From assembly GCF_000771225.1 (NCBI RefSeq), contig NZ_JDTZ01000003.1:310001-374000 (forward strand): a stretch of 64,000 bases of DNA. The letters run 5' to 3'. Positions 27,918 through 37,979 of this stretch are shown here, piece after piece. The notes under the pieces were generated by a model, which did no database searches, was not told where the DNA came from, and saw nothing but the letters and a program-made list of their open reading frames with translations. Every line of letters starts with the position of its first letter. Within the stretch, counting starts at the first letter, position 1. A program made the position numbers and the translations under genes. This stretch comes from Bifidobacterium pseudolongum subsp. pseudolongum DSM 20099. Its GTDB lineage: Bacteria; Actinomycetota; Actinomycetes; Actinomycetales; Bifidobacteriaceae.

Positions 27918-28142
27918 ATGATACAGCGCTTCGATGATTCGCATATCGTGGTGCATCTCGACCGCATCATGTTGGAACGTGGGGTGTCGTTGACCGAATT
28001 ATCAGCGCGCGTGGGCATCACGCAGGCGAACCTGTCGAAAATCAAGAACAACCACATCAACGCAATCCGTTTTTCCACGCTTGCCGCAATCTGCGAAGCG
28101 TTGGACTGCACACCAGCGGACTTGCTGGAATACAGCCCCTGA
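27918..28142 (+). CDS. Small Cro/C1-type HTH transcriptional regulator
   Basis: 74 aa, a single helix-turn-helix domain: an IVVHLDRIMLERGVSLTEL helix pair, then VGITQANLSKIKNN as the recognition region and AIRFSTLAAICEALDCTPADLLEY. This matches the YozG-like/HTH_26 group of chromosomal one-domain regulators. Partner and target are unknown. An in-frame GTG at 27909 has GAAGGA just upstream and is an alternative start; the longer upstream frame crosses the tRNA and was rejected. Confidence 0.8.
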   Translation: MIQRFDDSHIVVHLDRIMLERGVSLTELSARVGITQANLSKIKNNHINAIRFSTLAAICEALDCTPADLLEYSP

Positions 28143-28244
28143 TTCCGTACGGACGTCCTGTCCGCGGTCCTGTTCGCTGCTGCGGAACGTGCAAAGACCC
28201 TGTGCGTACAATGGACACAGCTGTTCAAGGTTGAAAGGAACATC

Positions 28245-28850
28245 ATGAGCAAAGCCACATACCGCAGGTTCGATCCTTGGCGCGCCGCTCCTGTCACTGA
28301 GGAATCACGTGAGACCATTCTGTCCGGCCATTACTTCGATATCGACCGCACGTCGTTCGATTCACGCGACATCGGCCATTTCGAACGCCTCATCCTGCAT
28401 AAGAACAACGGCGATTCGGTCGGGGTCATTGGCCTGACCGACGATGGACTGATTCCGCTCATCGAACAATACCGCATTCCTGTGCACCGTTGGACACTGG
28501 AGATTCCCGCTGGGCACGCCATTAAGCAAGGCGAGCGTCCTCTGGATGTGGCGAAGCGCAAACTTGCGGAGGAAGTAGGGTATGAGGCAGAGCATCTTGC
28601 GCAGTTCTGCCGCTTCATCAACACCCCGAGCTATTCCACGCAATACACCGCGCTGTTCTTCGCATCGGGGCTCAAAGCGGTGCATGCCGGCAACGACGAC
28701 GCCCTGATGTCGTCCGTACGCTATTTCACCCCGGAAGAAGCGTTCCACATGGTCAAGAACGGCACCATCCTCGACGCGAAGTCGATCATTGCCATCCAGC
28801 GTGTGTACTTCGCGCCCAACCACATGGTGGGTGACGAACATCTGAGCTGA
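28245..28850 (+). CDS. Nudix-family protein with altered catalytic box (ADP-ribose pyrophosphatase-like)
   Basis: 201 aa. The overall sequence resembles ADP-ribose/nucleoside-diphosphate-sugar pyrophosphatases: the VGVIGLTDDGLIPLIEQYRIPV strand region, the EIPAG turn, and TPSYSTQYTALFFASGL. The Nudix box reads GHAIKQGERPLDVAK then RKLAEEVGY. The first Glu of the REUXEE motif is Lys (codon AAA), while the paired EE is retained. A second Nudix gene at 33693 has the canonical box. AAAGGA lies upstream of the ATG. Reduced or altered hydrolase activity is an inference. Confidence 0.85.
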   Translation: MSKATYRRFDPWRAAPVTEESRETILSGHYFDIDRTSFDSRDIGHFERLILHKNNGDSVGVIGLTDDGLIPLIEQYRIPVHRWTLEIPAGHAIKQGERPLDVAKRKLAEEVGYEAEHLAQFCRFINTPSYSTQYTALFFASGLKAVHAGNDDALMSSVRYFTPEEAFHMVKNGTILDAKSIIAIQRVYFAPNHMVGDEHLS

Positions 28851-28921
28851 GACCCGGATTTTCATGGTACCGGTGCAATGTGTGGCGCACGCAGGGTGTG
28901 CGCTATACTGCATGGAGACCA

Positions 28922-28946
28922 CTTGATGCAATGGTGTTGCATCAAG
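28922..28946. repeat. Perfect 10-bp inverted repeat in the Nudix-pdtaR intergenic region
   Basis: CTTGATGCAA (28922-28931) and TTGCATCAAG (28937-28946) are exact reverse complements around TGGTG. It resembles a dimeric regulator operator. The rest of the 261-nt gap (28851-29111) shows no gene or RNA I can support. Confidence 0.8.
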
Positions 28947-29111
28947 ATTGGCGGCGCAGTGCCAGACGCGGTGCGCGCACATGTACCGGCCTGTCCGTGA
29001 GGAATGGGCGGTACACAGGCGCAAGGCATGGCACCGGCCATCATGGTGATGGAACGATGAAACCCTCGGTTGGCGTGGTCCAGCCGGTTCGACAACGCGA
29101 AAGAGGCTGTT

Positions 29112-29897
29112 ATGGCACTGGAACACAATGAGCAGGAGCATGAGCAGGAAGTGCTCACTGAAGAGGAACTCGACGATATCGCCCAGCAGGGGAATGGGGA
29201 CACAAGCGAGCCACAGGCGCAGGACGACGCGCAGCCGAAGCACACCAACCCCACCGTCGTGGTGGCCGAAGACGAATCCGTCAACCGTATGGATCTGGTG
29301 GCGATGCTCGAAGACAATGGATACGACGTGGTGGGGCAGGCGGCCAATGGTGAAGAGGCGATTGCGCTGACCCGCGAGCTGCGTCCGGATGTGGTGTGCA
29401 TGGACGTCAAGATGCCGCACATGGACGGCATCACCGCCGCCGGTGTGATCTGCGACGAGAACATCGCCCCGGTTGTCATGCTCACGGCGTTCTCACAGAC
29501 CGATTTGGTCAAGCAGGCCATTGGCGCGGGTGCGATGGCATATGTGACCAAGCCGTATGAGGAATCGAAGCTCCTGCCAGCCTTGGCGGTGGCCATGGGG
29601 CGTTTCGCGGAGATCAACGATCTGCTCGACAGTGTGGAACGCAACGAGACCGAACTGCAGGCCACACAGGAAAAGCTCAAGGACGCCGAAGAAAAGCTCA
29701 AGAAGACGCAAGACACGCTCGAGGAACGCAAGCTCGTCGATCGTGCCAAGGGTCTGCTCATGGACAAGGCCAACTTCTCCGAACAAGGCGCATTCCGTTG
29801 GATTCAGAAGACCTCGATGGATCAGCGCATCCCTAAGAAGCGTTTGGCGATGGCCATCATCGAAAAGTACGGTGACGACACCGCGAACGACGACTGA
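29112..29897 (+). CDS. AmiR/NasR-type response regulator with ANTAR RNA-binding domain (PdtaR-like)
   Basis: 261 aa. An acidic, Glu/Gln-rich N-terminal extension (about 1-45) precedes a receiver domain with phospho-acceptor Asp98 (VVCMDVKMPHMDG) and Lys in YVTKPYEESK. A coiled coil (about 165-200) leads to an ANTAR domain (LVDRAKGLLMDKANFSEQGAFRWI). PdtaR-type regulators act as transcription antiterminators by binding RNA hairpins when phosphorylated. No cognate kinase is adjacent. AAAGAGG lies 5 nt before the ATG. Confidence 0.93.
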   Translation: MALEHNEQEHEQEVLTEEELDDIAQQGNGDTSEPQAQDDAQPKHTNPTVVVAEDESVNRMDLVAMLEDNGYDVVGQAANGEEAIALTRELRPDVVCMDVKMPHMDGITAAGVICDENIAPVVMLTAFSQTDLVKQAIGAGAMAYVTKPYEESKLLPALAVAMGRFAEINDLLDSVERNETELQATQEKLKDAEEKLKKTQDTLEERKLVDRAKGLLMDKANFSEQGAFRWIQKTSMDQRIPKKRLAMAIIEKYGDDTANDD

Positions 29898-29920
29898 TCA
29901 TCCGAGCCTGATTGGACACC

Positions 29921-32752
29921 ATGGACACCTCACCAACCACCACGCACGGAACCTTGCTGGCCGTGGACGGCCATTCGCTGGCGTTCCGTGCGTTTTTCGC
30001 ATTGCCGGTCGAGAACTTCACCACGAAAGAGGGGCAGCCCACCAATGCGGTCTACGGATTCCTGACCATGCTCGCGCAGGTCATCGAAGCCGAACACCCC
30101 GACCGCATCGGCATTGCCTTTGACGTGAAGGGCGGCACGTTCCGCAACAAAATGCTCGGCCAATACAAGGGCACGCGCGAAGCGGCGCCACAGGAGCTGC
30201 TCAGTCAGTTGCCGCTCATCCAGCAGGCATTGAAGGCATTGGGCGTACGGTACGTGGAGCAACCTGGGTATGAAGGCGATGACGTGATTGCCACCTTGGC
30301 CACCATGGGTGAACAGGCGGGGTACAAGACACTGGTGCTCTCCGGTGATCGCGATGCCTTCCAGCTCATTGATGACCACACCACAGTGCTGTATCCGGGG
30401 TACCATTTCAAAGACCTCAAGCACATGGACCCACAGGCGGTGCTCGACAAATACCATGTGACACCGCAACAATACCCCGACTTGGCGGCATTGCGCGGGG
30501 AGACGGCAGACAACATCCCCGGTGTGCCCGGCGTCGGCGATGGCTTCGCAGCCAAATGGATCAACCAGTTTGGTGGCTTGGAGGGCATCATCGAGCATGC
30601 CGATGAGATCGGTGGCAAGAAAGGCCAGGCACTGCGCGACAACATCGAGCAGGTCAAACTCAACCGCAAGGTCAACGCGCTCGTGCGCAACCTCGATCTG
30701 GGCGTGGACATGCAGGACTTCACCTTCGGCCATGTGCATCCGGATGCGTTGGAGTCGTTGTTCGGCCAACTGGAATTCGGCAGCCGTACACGCACCCGGC
30801 TGTTGAAGACCTTCAACAATGGGGGAGCCGGGGAAACCGAACTGCCCGTGGAACCACGGGACATCCCGGGCGTCATCGAGCCGGTCGTCGACACCGTGGA
30901 CGATGCGGCCGCGTTGGAAGCATGGATCGAGCAGTATTGCCCGCAGCCTGACGTGCATGGCAGCGAACCCGCCACCACACTGAACATCGTGGGGCAATAT
31001 AGGCGCGACCACGTGCAATGCGCCGAAGCGGTGAAGGAATCATGGACACTCCACGCCCAAGGGAGCGCGAAGCCGGGTCATGCCTCGGTGCAGATGATGG
31101 CGATCATGGCATCGGGCCATGCCATCGTCATCGATCCCGCCGATGACATGTTCCGTGCCACGGTGCAGGACCTGCTGAACACCCATGCAGGCAGCCTGTG
31201 CGTACACGGGTTCAAAGAGCATCTGCATATGCTTGACGCCGCAGGCATCCAGCTGCCCGCCGCATTGTTCGACACCAACCTTGCCGGCTACCTGATCGAC
31301 CCAGAATTCCAAGGCGGCACACTTGAGGCGTGCGCCGAGCACTTCCTCAACGTCTCGGTCGATACGGCGGAACGCCCGACCCAAGGTACTTTGGCATTCG
31401 ACATCGAGACCGAAGAAGGCGATCCCCTTCAGGAATGCATCGAACGGGCGGCGTTGGTGACGGCCCTCGCCCGGTATCTGGCGCCGGATGTGGAACGCCG
31501 GCACCAATACCCGCTGCTGCGCGACATCGAGCTGCCCACATCCCGGGTGCTGTTCCAGATGGAGAAGACCGGAGCAAGCGTGGACCGTGCGCGGTTCGGG
31601 GAACTGTATGAACAGTTCAGTGAGGAATCCGCGCATATGGAAGAGGTCGCATGGTCGAGCGCAGGTCATGAGGTCAATCTGCAAAGCCCTAAGCAGTTGG
31701 GCATTGTGCTGTTTGACGAAATGAAGCTGACCCCCACCAAGAAGACCAAAAAAGGTTCCTATACGACCAATGCCGCTGCCCTGACCACGCTGTTCGCGCA
31801 ATCCGAGGAAGGCTCGAAGGCCAACGAGTTTTTGGGAGCATTGCTGCGCCACCGCGAAACGAACAAGCTCAAGCAGATTGTGCAGACGCTCATCGACGCG
31901 ATCAATCCGCAGGATGGGCGCATCCACACGACGTTCACGCAGACGGTCACGGCGACGGGGCGGTTGAGCTCGGTCGATCCAAATCTGCAGAACATCCCAA
32001 ACCGCAATGCCGCGGGCCGTGAGATCCGGTCCGGGTTCGTGCCGGGACCAGGGTACGAAGCGCTGCTCAGCGCCGATTATTCACAGGTCGAATTGCGTAT
32101 CATGGCCGATCTGTCTGGCGATGAGGCGCTGATCGAGGCATTCAAATCGGGCGCCGACTTCCACAAATACGTCGCGAGCCTCGTGTTCGACAAACCCGTC
32201 GACGACGTCAGCGCGAGCGAGCGCAGCCGCGTGAAGGCGATGAGTTACGGCCTGGCGTACGGGTTGAGCACCTACGGCCTTTCCCAACAGCTCGGCATTG
32301 GCGTCTCCGAGGCGAACGCACTGAAGAACCAGTATTTCCAGACCTTCGGCAAAGTGCATGATTATCTGGAGTCACTCGTGGCGGATGCGCGGCGCACCGG
32401 ATATACCGAGACGATTTTCGGACGCCGCCGCTATTTCCCGCAACTTACGTCAGCGAGCCGCAATGCGCGCGACGCCGCCGAACGCGGGGCCCTCAACGCG
32501 CCGATCCAGGGGTCGGCGGCGGACATCATGAAGATCGCGATGGTCCGCGCGGACCGCGCATTGCGTGACCATGGGCTCGCCAGCCGCATTGTGCTGCAGA
32601 TCCATGACGAACTGGTTGTGGAATTGGCGCCAGGCGAAGTCGATGAGGCGACCGAGCTCGTCAAGGATGCGATGGAACACGCGGTGGACCTTGCTGTACC
32701 GCTTGACGTCTCCACCGGCATTGGCACCGATTGGCAGCGTGCGGCGCACTGA
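29921..32752 (+). CDS. polA: DNA polymerase I
   Basis: 943 aa. The N-terminal 5' nuclease domain has LAVDGHSLAFRAFFAL, YEGDDVIATLA and the GVPGVGDG helix-hairpin-helix. The central 3'-5' exonuclease-like domain lacks the expected acidic motifs, as in many actinobacterial Pol I proteins, so proofreading is unlikely. Polymerase motifs are ADYSQVELRIMADLSG (A), RSRVKAMSYGLAYGLS (B) and LQIHDELVVE (C). Functions: Okazaki fragment processing and repair synthesis. The ATG at 29921 is preferred over the TTG at 29912; the ribosome-binding site is weak. Confidence 0.97.
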   Translation: MDTSPTTTHGTLLAVDGHSLAFRAFFALPVENFTTKEGQPTNAVYGFLTMLAQVIEAEHPDRIGIAFDVKGGTFRNKMLGQYKGTREAAPQELLSQLPLIQQALKALGVRYVEQPGYEGDDVIATLATMGEQAGYKTLVLSGDRDAFQLIDDHTTVLYPGYHFKDLKHMDPQAVLDKYHVTPQQYPDLAALRGETADNIPGVPGVGDGFAAKWINQFGGLEGIIEHADEIGGKKGQALRDNIEQVKLNRKVNALVRNLDLGVDMQDFTFGHVHPDALESLFGQLEFGSRTRTRLLKTFNNGGAGETELPVEPRDIPGVIEPVVDTVDDAAALEAWIEQYCPQPDVHGSEPATTLNIVGQYRRDHVQCAEAVKESWTLHAQGSAKPGHASVQMMAIMASGHAIVIDPADDMFRATVQDLLNTHAGSLCVHGFKEHLHMLDAAGIQLPAALFDTNLAGYLIDPEFQGGTLEACAEHFLNVSVDTAERPTQGTLAFDIETEEGDPLQECIERAALVTALARYLAPDVERRHQYPLLRDIELPTSRVLFQMEKTGASVDRARFGELYEQFSEESAHMEEVAWSSAGHEVNLQSPKQLGIVLFDEMKLTPTKKTKKGSYTTNAAALTTLFAQSEEGSKANEFLGALLRHRETNKLKQIVQTLIDAINPQDGRIHTTFTQTVTATGRLSSVDPNLQNIPNRNAAGREIRSGFVPGPGYEALLSADYSQVELRIMADLSGDEALIEAFKSGADFHKYVASLVFDKPVDDVSASERSRVKAMSYGLAYGLSTYGLSQQLGIGVSEANALKNQYFQTFGKVHDYLESLVADARRTGYTETIFGRRRYFPQLTSASRNARDAAERGALNAPIQGSAADIMKIAMVRADRALRDHGLASRIVLQIHDELVVELAPGEVDEATELVKDAMEHAVDLAVPLDVSTGIGTDWQRAAH

Positions 32753-32782
32753 CCCCACCACACATGGGAAAGGAATCCAGTC

Positions 32783-33703
32783 ATGGCTACACTCAAACAG
32801 GTCGTGGATGTTCTGGAAACGCTCTATCCGCTGCGCTATGCGGAGGATTGGGACCACCCGGGGCTGATCGTGGGCGACCTGACGCATGAGGTCTCGTCGA
32901 TTGTCTTCGCCGCTGATCCGACGATGGAGACGGTCGACGACGCCGTGCGCAACGGGGCCGATCTGCTGATCTGCCATCACCCGCTGTTCTTCCGCGCCGT
33001 GCATGAGGTTTCGGGACTCACGTTCCGTGGGCGGATCGTGCAAGCCTTGGCACAACATGGCTGTGCGCTGTGGGTGGGGCACACCAATGCGGATGCGTCC
33101 TACCGCGGTGTGGCGCAGGCCGCCGCCGACGCGTTCGGACTGATCGATCAGACGCCAATGGAACCGATCGACGACCCTTTGGCCGCGCACCCGGTCGGAT
33201 TGGGCCGTGTCGGCAGACTCGCCGAGCCGATGAGGCTGCGCGAGTTCGCGGATGTCGTGGCACAGGCGCTGCCCGCCACCAAGTTGGGTGTGCAGGTGGC
33301 CGGATCATTGGACGCCATGGTGCGTTCCGTCGCGGTGCTGCCCGGTTCGGGCGATTCGATGTTCAGCACGGTCAATGCATTGGGGGTGGATGTCTATGTG
33401 ACGAGCGACCTGCGGCACCATCCGGCCACCGACGAACTGCAGCAGTCCGCATATGAGGCTGCGATGCGTGACCAAGGCGTGATGCTCGGCATTGGCGATG
33501 CACAGTTGCGGCCGGCATTGATCAACACGCCACACAGCGCCATTGAATCGTTGTGGTTCCGCTATGCGCTTGAGGATGTGCCGAACGCGGTGGAAGTGGC
33601 CACCGGTCAACGCCCACAGGTGCGGTGGAATAAGACGAACACGGATCCATGGGCGCTGTCAGTCGGCGCGAACATGACGGTGGGAGACACCGATGGCCGA
33701 TGA
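32783..33703 (+). CDS. Nif3-like dinuclear metal centre protein
   Basis: 306 aa. Metal-ligand motifs of the Nif3/YqfO family are visible: ICHHPLFF, VGHTNADAS and a SDLRHHPATDE region. Some family members have been called GTP cyclohydrolase I type 2 homologs, but the activity is unsettled. AAAGGA lies 8 nt before the ATG. The 3' end overlaps the following Nudix gene by 11 nt, indicating co-transcription. Confidence 0.9.
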   Translation: MATLKQVVDVLETLYPLRYAEDWDHPGLIVGDLTHEVSSIVFAADPTMETVDDAVRNGADLLICHHPLFFRAVHEVSGLTFRGRIVQALAQHGCALWVGHTNADASYRGVAQAAADAFGLIDQTPMEPIDDPLAAHPVGLGRVGRLAEPMRLREFADVVAQALPATKLGVQVAGSLDAMVRSVAVLPGSGDSMFSTVNALGVDVYVTSDLRHHPATDELQQSAYEAAMRDQGVMLGIGDAQLRPALINTPHSAIESLWFRYALEDVPNAVEVATGQRPQVRWNKTNTDPWALSVGANMTVGDTDGR

Positions 33704-34310
33704 ACTGCAACTCAACCGCACATTTGACGATACGTCGGATGGCGTCGACATGGATGTGCCTGCGTCTGTTGTCACGAGTGAGACCGTGTACACGGGGGCG
33801 ATTTTCAGTGTCGAAGACCGGAGCGTCGCACTGACACGTAATGATGGCAGTACGACGACGATTCGCCGTCAGGTGATTCATCATGCGCCGTGCGTCGTCA
33901 TGTTGGTGCACGACACCGTGCGCGACACCTACCTCGTGGAACGTGAGTACCGGGCGGGGTCGAACATGTATGCCGTGGGGCTGCCCGCCGGCCTGCTCGA
34001 CGGTGATGAGGACCCGGAACACGCCGCATTGCGCGAACTGCGCGAAGAAACCGGTGTGGTGCCGCAATCCGATGCGGCTGTGCGGTTCGACCATGTGGGT
34101 GACTGGTATTCCTCGGAAGGCATGACTGACGAGCTCGCGCACATCTACGTGCTTCACCTCGATGCGTGGACACGCGAACACTGCGAGTTCGATGCCGATG
34201 AACATGTGGAATCGACATGGGTTGATTGGAACCAATTGCGCGCCATGCCCATCACCGCCTCGAACTCGATGATCGCGATTCTCCACGAGCAGATTCGACG
34301 TATGAGCTGA
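33693..34310 (+). CDS. Nudix hydrolase (ADP-ribose pyrophosphatase-like)
   Basis: 205 aa with a canonical Nudix box, GLLDGDEDPEHAAL then RELREETGV, retaining all catalytic glutamates. The flanking LVEREYRAGSNMYAVGLPAG and the DELAHIYVLHLDAW strand match ADP-ribose pyrophosphatases. It overlaps the Nif3-like gene by 11 nt. It contrasts with the upstream paralog at 28245, whose box is altered. Confidence 0.9.
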   Translation: MADELQLNRTFDDTSDGVDMDVPASVVTSETVYTGAIFSVEDRSVALTRNDGSTTTIRRQVIHHAPCVVMLVHDTVRDTYLVEREYRAGSNMYAVGLPAGLLDGDEDPEHAALRELREETGVVPQSDAAVRFDHVGDWYSSEGMTDELAHIYVLHLDAWTREHCEFDADEHVESTWVDWNQLRAMPITASNSMIAILHEQIRRMS

Positions 34311-34424
34311 CAACAACCACGCCTACCGGGCGCCATGCATGAAACAATGCCCCCGACAATGTCGCCCGAACTACTCATTGAACGAAATAATACGAGTTGA
34401 CGACTGGTGTGCCATACTGGAACA

Positions 34425-36566
34425 ATGCAAACAAGACCTGGTTCCATGTACCCGCTTGGCGCAAGCTATGACGGAGCGGGTGTCAATTTCGCGCTGTTTT
34501 CCCGTATGGCCGAGAAAGTGGAGCTCTGCCTGTTCGACGAACAAGACAACGAGACCCGCGTTGAACTCACCGAGCAGAACTCGTACGTTTGGCATATCTA
34601 TCTGCCGGGCATCCAACCCGGCCAGCGGTATGGCTACCGCGTCTACGGCCCCTACAATCCGGCAAATGGGCAATGGTGCAACCCGAACAAACTCCTGCTC
34701 GACCCCTACGCCAAGGCCATCGAAGGCAACATCGATGGCGATGAAAGCCTCTATTCATACTGGTTCAACGACTCCGACAACCCCAACAACATGAACGACC
34801 TCGATTCGGCGGACCACACCATGAAGTCCGCTGTGATCAACCCGTTCTTCGATTGGGGCAACGACCAGCACCCCTTCATCCCGTATTCGGATTCGGTCAT
34901 CTACGAAGCGCATGTGCGTGGCATGACCAACCTCAACAAGGACGTGCCACCGGAAATCCGCGGCACCTATGCGGGTCTGGCGCACCCCAGTGTCATCGAA
35001 TACCTCAAGAAACTGGGCATCACCGCGATCGAACTGATGCCGATCCACCAGTTCGTCAACGACCCCTTCCTGCAGGAAAAGGGACTCAACAACTACTGGG
35101 GATACAACACCATCGGTTTCTTCGCGCCGCATAACGCCTATTCGAGCCAAGGCCAACGTGGCGAACAAGTCAACGAATTCCGTGCGATGGTCAAAGAGTT
35201 CCATGCCGCCGGGATTGAAGTCATCCTTGACGTGGTATACAACCACACCGCTGAAGGCAACCATATGGGGCCCACGCTGAGCTTCAAGGGCATCGACAAC
35301 CAGGCGTATTACCGCCTTGTCGACGACGACCAGATGCATTACTTCGACACGACCGGCACCGGCAACTCCTTGCTGATGCGCTCGCCGCAAACCCTGCAGC
35401 TCATCACCGATTCACTGCGGTATTGGGTGCAGGAGATGCACGTCGACGGGTTCCGCTTCGATTTGGCGGCCACCCTGGCCCGCCAGTTCCAAGAGGTAGA
35501 CAAACTGTCGGCGTTCTTCGACATCGTGCAACAGGATCCGATTATCTCACGCGTCAAACTCATCGCCGAACCGTGGGATTTGGGTTCAGGCGGATACCAG
35601 GTCGGTGGATTCCCCCCGAACTGGTCGGAATGGAACGGGCATTTCAGGGATTGCGTGCGTGATTTCTGGCGCTCGCAGCCGTCCACGCTGCCCGAATTCG
35701 CCAGCCGTATCATGGGCAGCTCCGACCTGTACCAGCACAACGGGCGCAAACCTGTGGCGTCTGTCAATTTCGTGACCGCGCACGACGGCTTCACCCTCAA
35801 CGACCTGGTCAGCTACAACAACAAGCACAACGAGGCGAACGGCGAAGGCAACAGGGACGGCGAAAGTCACAACCGTTCGTGGAATTGCGGTGTGGAAGGC
35901 CCTACCACAATCCGTGATGTCAACGAGCTGCGCCACCGCCAGATGCGCAACATGTTCTCCACATTGCTGCTCAGCCAAGGCATACCGATGATCTGCGGAG
36001 GCGATGAAGTGGCTCGCACGCAGTTGGGCAATAACAATGGATATTGCCAGGACAACGAAATATCGTGGACGCATTGGAATCTCAAAGACTACCAGAAGGA
36101 CATGCTCGCGTTTGTTTCGAAGCTCGTGCATCTGCGTTTGGAGCATCCGGTGTTGCACCGCCGCCGTTTCTTCACGGGGCGTGATGCGAACATGGCCGCT
36201 GATGCGTTGCCACAGGTGGAATGGTTCGACCACAACGGCAACATCATGGATTTGGCGGCATGGTCCAACACGCACGCCTTCTCGATCATGGTGTTCCTCA
36301 ATGGCAGCGACATTCCCGAACCTGACTGGTACGGCAACACGATGGTCGACAACGACTTCATCCTCATCTTCAACGCGCATTACGAGCCAATCATGTTCAC
36401 ACTTCCAGATGAGCAATATGGGCGCAAGTGGAAGCTCATTGTGGACACACACAATCCGAAAGGTCCCGAACTCAACTACGAGGCAGGTTTCGCCATCACC
36501 GCGCAGTCGAGGAGCTTCATGCTGCTCATGAGCGATGAGAAGAAGGGACGGCATTCAGGTAACTGA
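34425..36566 (+). CDS. glgX: Glycogen debranching enzyme (GlgX/isoamylase type, GH13)
   Basis: 713 aa. An N-terminal CBM48-like module ([18 protein letters not shown]) precedes a GH13 barrel with [22 protein letters not shown], nucleophile in [11 protein letters not shown], acid/base in LIAEPWDLG and the third acid in [12 protein letters not shown]. The enzyme removes alpha-1,6 branches from glycogen or imported glucans. It complements GlgB at 13-15 kb. The start at 34425 fits the conserved N-terminus; no strong Shine-Dalgarno is seen. A very large hairpin lies 12 nt after the stop. Confidence 0.96.
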   Translation: MQTRPGSMYPLGASYDGAGVNFALFSRMAEKVELCLFDEQDNETRVELTEQNSYVWHIYLPGIQPGQRYGYRVYGPYNPANGQWCNPNKLLLDPYAKAIEGNIDGDESLYSYWFNDSDNPNNMNDLDSADHTMKSAVINPFFDWGNDQHPFIPYSDSVIYEAHVRGMTNLNKDVPPEIRGTYAGLAHPSVIEYLKKLGITAIELMPIHQFVNDPFLQEKGLNNYWGYNTIGFFAPHNAYSSQGQRGEQVNEFRAMVKEFHAAGIEVILDVVYNHTAEGNHMGPTLSFKGIDNQAYYRLVDDDQMHYFDTTGTGNSLLMRSPQTLQLITDSLRYWVQEMHVDGFRFDLAATLARQFQEVDKLSAFFDIVQQDPIISRVKLIAEPWDLGSGGYQVGGFPPNWSEWNGHFRDCVRDFWRSQPSTLPEFASRIMGSSDLYQHNGRKPVASVNFVTAHDGFTLNDLVSYNNKHNEANGEGNRDGESHNRSWNCGVEGPTTIRDVNELRHRQMRNMFSTLLLSQGIPMICGGDEVARTQLGNNNGYCQDNEISWTHWNLKDYQKDMLAFVSKLVHLRLEHPVLHRRRFFTGRDANMAADALPQVEWFDHNGNIMDLAAWSNTHAFSIMVFLNGSDIPEPDWYGNTMVDNDFILIFNAHYEPIMFTLPDEQYGRKWKLIVDTHNPKGPELNYEAGFAITAQSRSFMLLMSDEKKGRHSGN

Positions 36567-36578
36567 GTTGGCGGATTA

Positions 36579-36651
36579 TCGTCGCGTGAGAGGGGCGGGC
36601 CCTGTCCACACATTCGATGTGTGGACAGGGCCCGCCCCTCTCACGCGACGA
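36579..36651. terminator. 35-bp perfect hairpin between convergent genes (bidirectional terminator)
   Basis: Arms 36579-36613 and 36617-36651 are exact reverse complements around a 3-nt TCG loop, with long G/C runs. It fills the gap between the glgX stop and the stop of the minus-strand membrane gene. There is no T-run on either side. The stem is far longer than ordinary terminators. Confidence 0.75.
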
Positions 36652-36655
36652 CATG

Positions 36656-37885
36656 TCACTTGGCCAGCGATTGGATGGTGTTCTTCGCCTCATTCGCCAA
36701 CATTGGGCTGCTCATATCGGTGAGCACCGTGCTGAATCCGGCCTGTTCCTCAGCATCAATCATCTTGTCGAGCGCCGCGGGGTTGATGACCTGATGCGTG
36801 AGGATCTGCCGCTGGATGCGGTCCGCTTCGATGGCGGCGATCTGGCGTGAGAACCCGATGAACCATCCCAGGAAAAGCATGGCGGCGAGCGCTTCGACGT
36901 TCGTTAGCGTGTTGATGCCCATGAGCCACGAAACGCCCACAAGCGCGCAGACCACGATGGCGAGGTCGGAGATGGCGAAGAAGGCCTTGGAAAGCTGCGG
37001 GGCGAGCCAGGGGAGGGCCACGAGCATGATGAACATGACGACCGGCATACCACGTGCAAACACATTATGCAGGATCGGGTGGGGTGTGTAGCGGAACATG
37101 CCGATCCCGATGAATGCCACGCCAGACAGCACAAGCATGACGCTCAATATGGTGATGCGTACCTTGAAACGGGGAATCTTGTAGGATACGTTTGGTTGGC
37201 GTATGGCGATGTCGCCGTTCGGACGCACGATGCGGTATGTGGCGATGAGTTCTGATATGGCGAAGTACGTGATGATGATGATGCAGATGCCGCCCATGAT
37301 GAGCGTGGTGTTGAACATGCGCGCCGCGAACGTGGTGCGGTCGCCGAGCTCTGAGAAATTGTTGCGGAACCAGTGGGGGTCGGTTGTCGTGGAGCTTGCG
37401 GTGCTTACGCCCGCGATCACAAAAAAGGGTAGGAGGGCCGAAAGTGTCTTGGCATTCATCAGCTCGGCCTGCACGAACGTCAGATATCCGCTCACACCGG
37501 CGAACGCGGCGGTCAACGCAGGGATGTACGACGTGAAGATCGCTTTGCCCATGATGGAGTTCACCAAGGAGAACAGCATGTACGACATGAGGAACAGCGT
37601 GGACGCGTAGACGATGGAGAGCGCGAGGATCTCGAAGGCGCGGCGCACGCTGTGCACCCATCCTTTCTGCACATCGAGCATACGGATGCGGTGGATGTAG
37701 CCGACGACGAACGAGATTACGCCGCAGGCTGCAACAATGGCGGCGCATGCCATGAACCGGCGTTGCGACAGTTGCCAGAACGCGGGGGCCGATTGCAGAT
37801 ACAGATACATGACGCCACACCCGACAAGGGCGCAGCAGACAAACGATATCAGTCCTAACGATTCAGCGCGTTGGTGCCTTCCCAT
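36656..37885 (-). CDS. Polytopic membrane protein of unknown function
   Basis: 409 aa with about ten hydrophobic segments spread from residue 8 to about 345, then a soluble C-terminal tail of about 60 residues. No transporter or enzyme motif is recognised. An aromatic/charged loop between helices in the middle (TTTDPHWFRNNFSELGDRTT) is probably exposed. The start was set at 37885 because AAAGG lies upstream; the longer frame begins inside the divergent tRNA-Pro and was rejected. It may be monocistronic. Confidence 0.8.
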   Translation of the reverse strand: MGRHQRAESLGLISFVCCALVGCGVMYLYLQSAPAFWQLSQRRFMACAAIVAACGVISFVVGYIHRIRMLDVQKGWVHSVRRAFEILALSIVYASTLFLMSYMLFSLVNSIMGKAIFTSYIPALTAAFAGVSGYLTFVQAELMNAKTLSALLPFFVIAGVSTASSTTTDPHWFRNNFSELGDRTTFAARMFNTTLIMGGICIIIITYFAISELIATYRIVRPNGDIAIRQPNVSYKIPRFKVRITILSVMLVLSGVAFIGIGMFRYTPHPILHNVFARGMPVVMFIMLVALPWLAPQLSKAFFAISDLAIVVCALVGVSWLMGINTLTNVEALAAMLFLGWFIGFSRQIAAIEADRIQRQILTHQVINPAALDKMIDAEEQAGFSTVLTDMSSPMLANEAKNTIQSLAK

Positions 37886-37939
37886 ACGCCCACCTTTCCA
37901 CTCGACACCCCATTGTATCGAATTAGTCAACAACCATGG

Positions 37940-37945
37940 TATAGT
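37940..37945 (+). promoter_or_regulatory. -10 element of the tRNA-Pro promoter
   Basis: TATAGT lies 35 nt upstream of the tRNA 5' end, the same hexamer found before tRNA-Leu. The region also holds the start of the divergent membrane-protein gene. Confidence 0.45.
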
Positions 37946-37979
37946 TATCGCTTGTGCGTAAAAGCATCCTTTTGTGCAT

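Noticed and set aside
25709..28318. 869-codon open frame antisense to pyk and flanking genes
   Set aside because: Crosses the tRNA-Leu and the pyk promoter; no protein family features.
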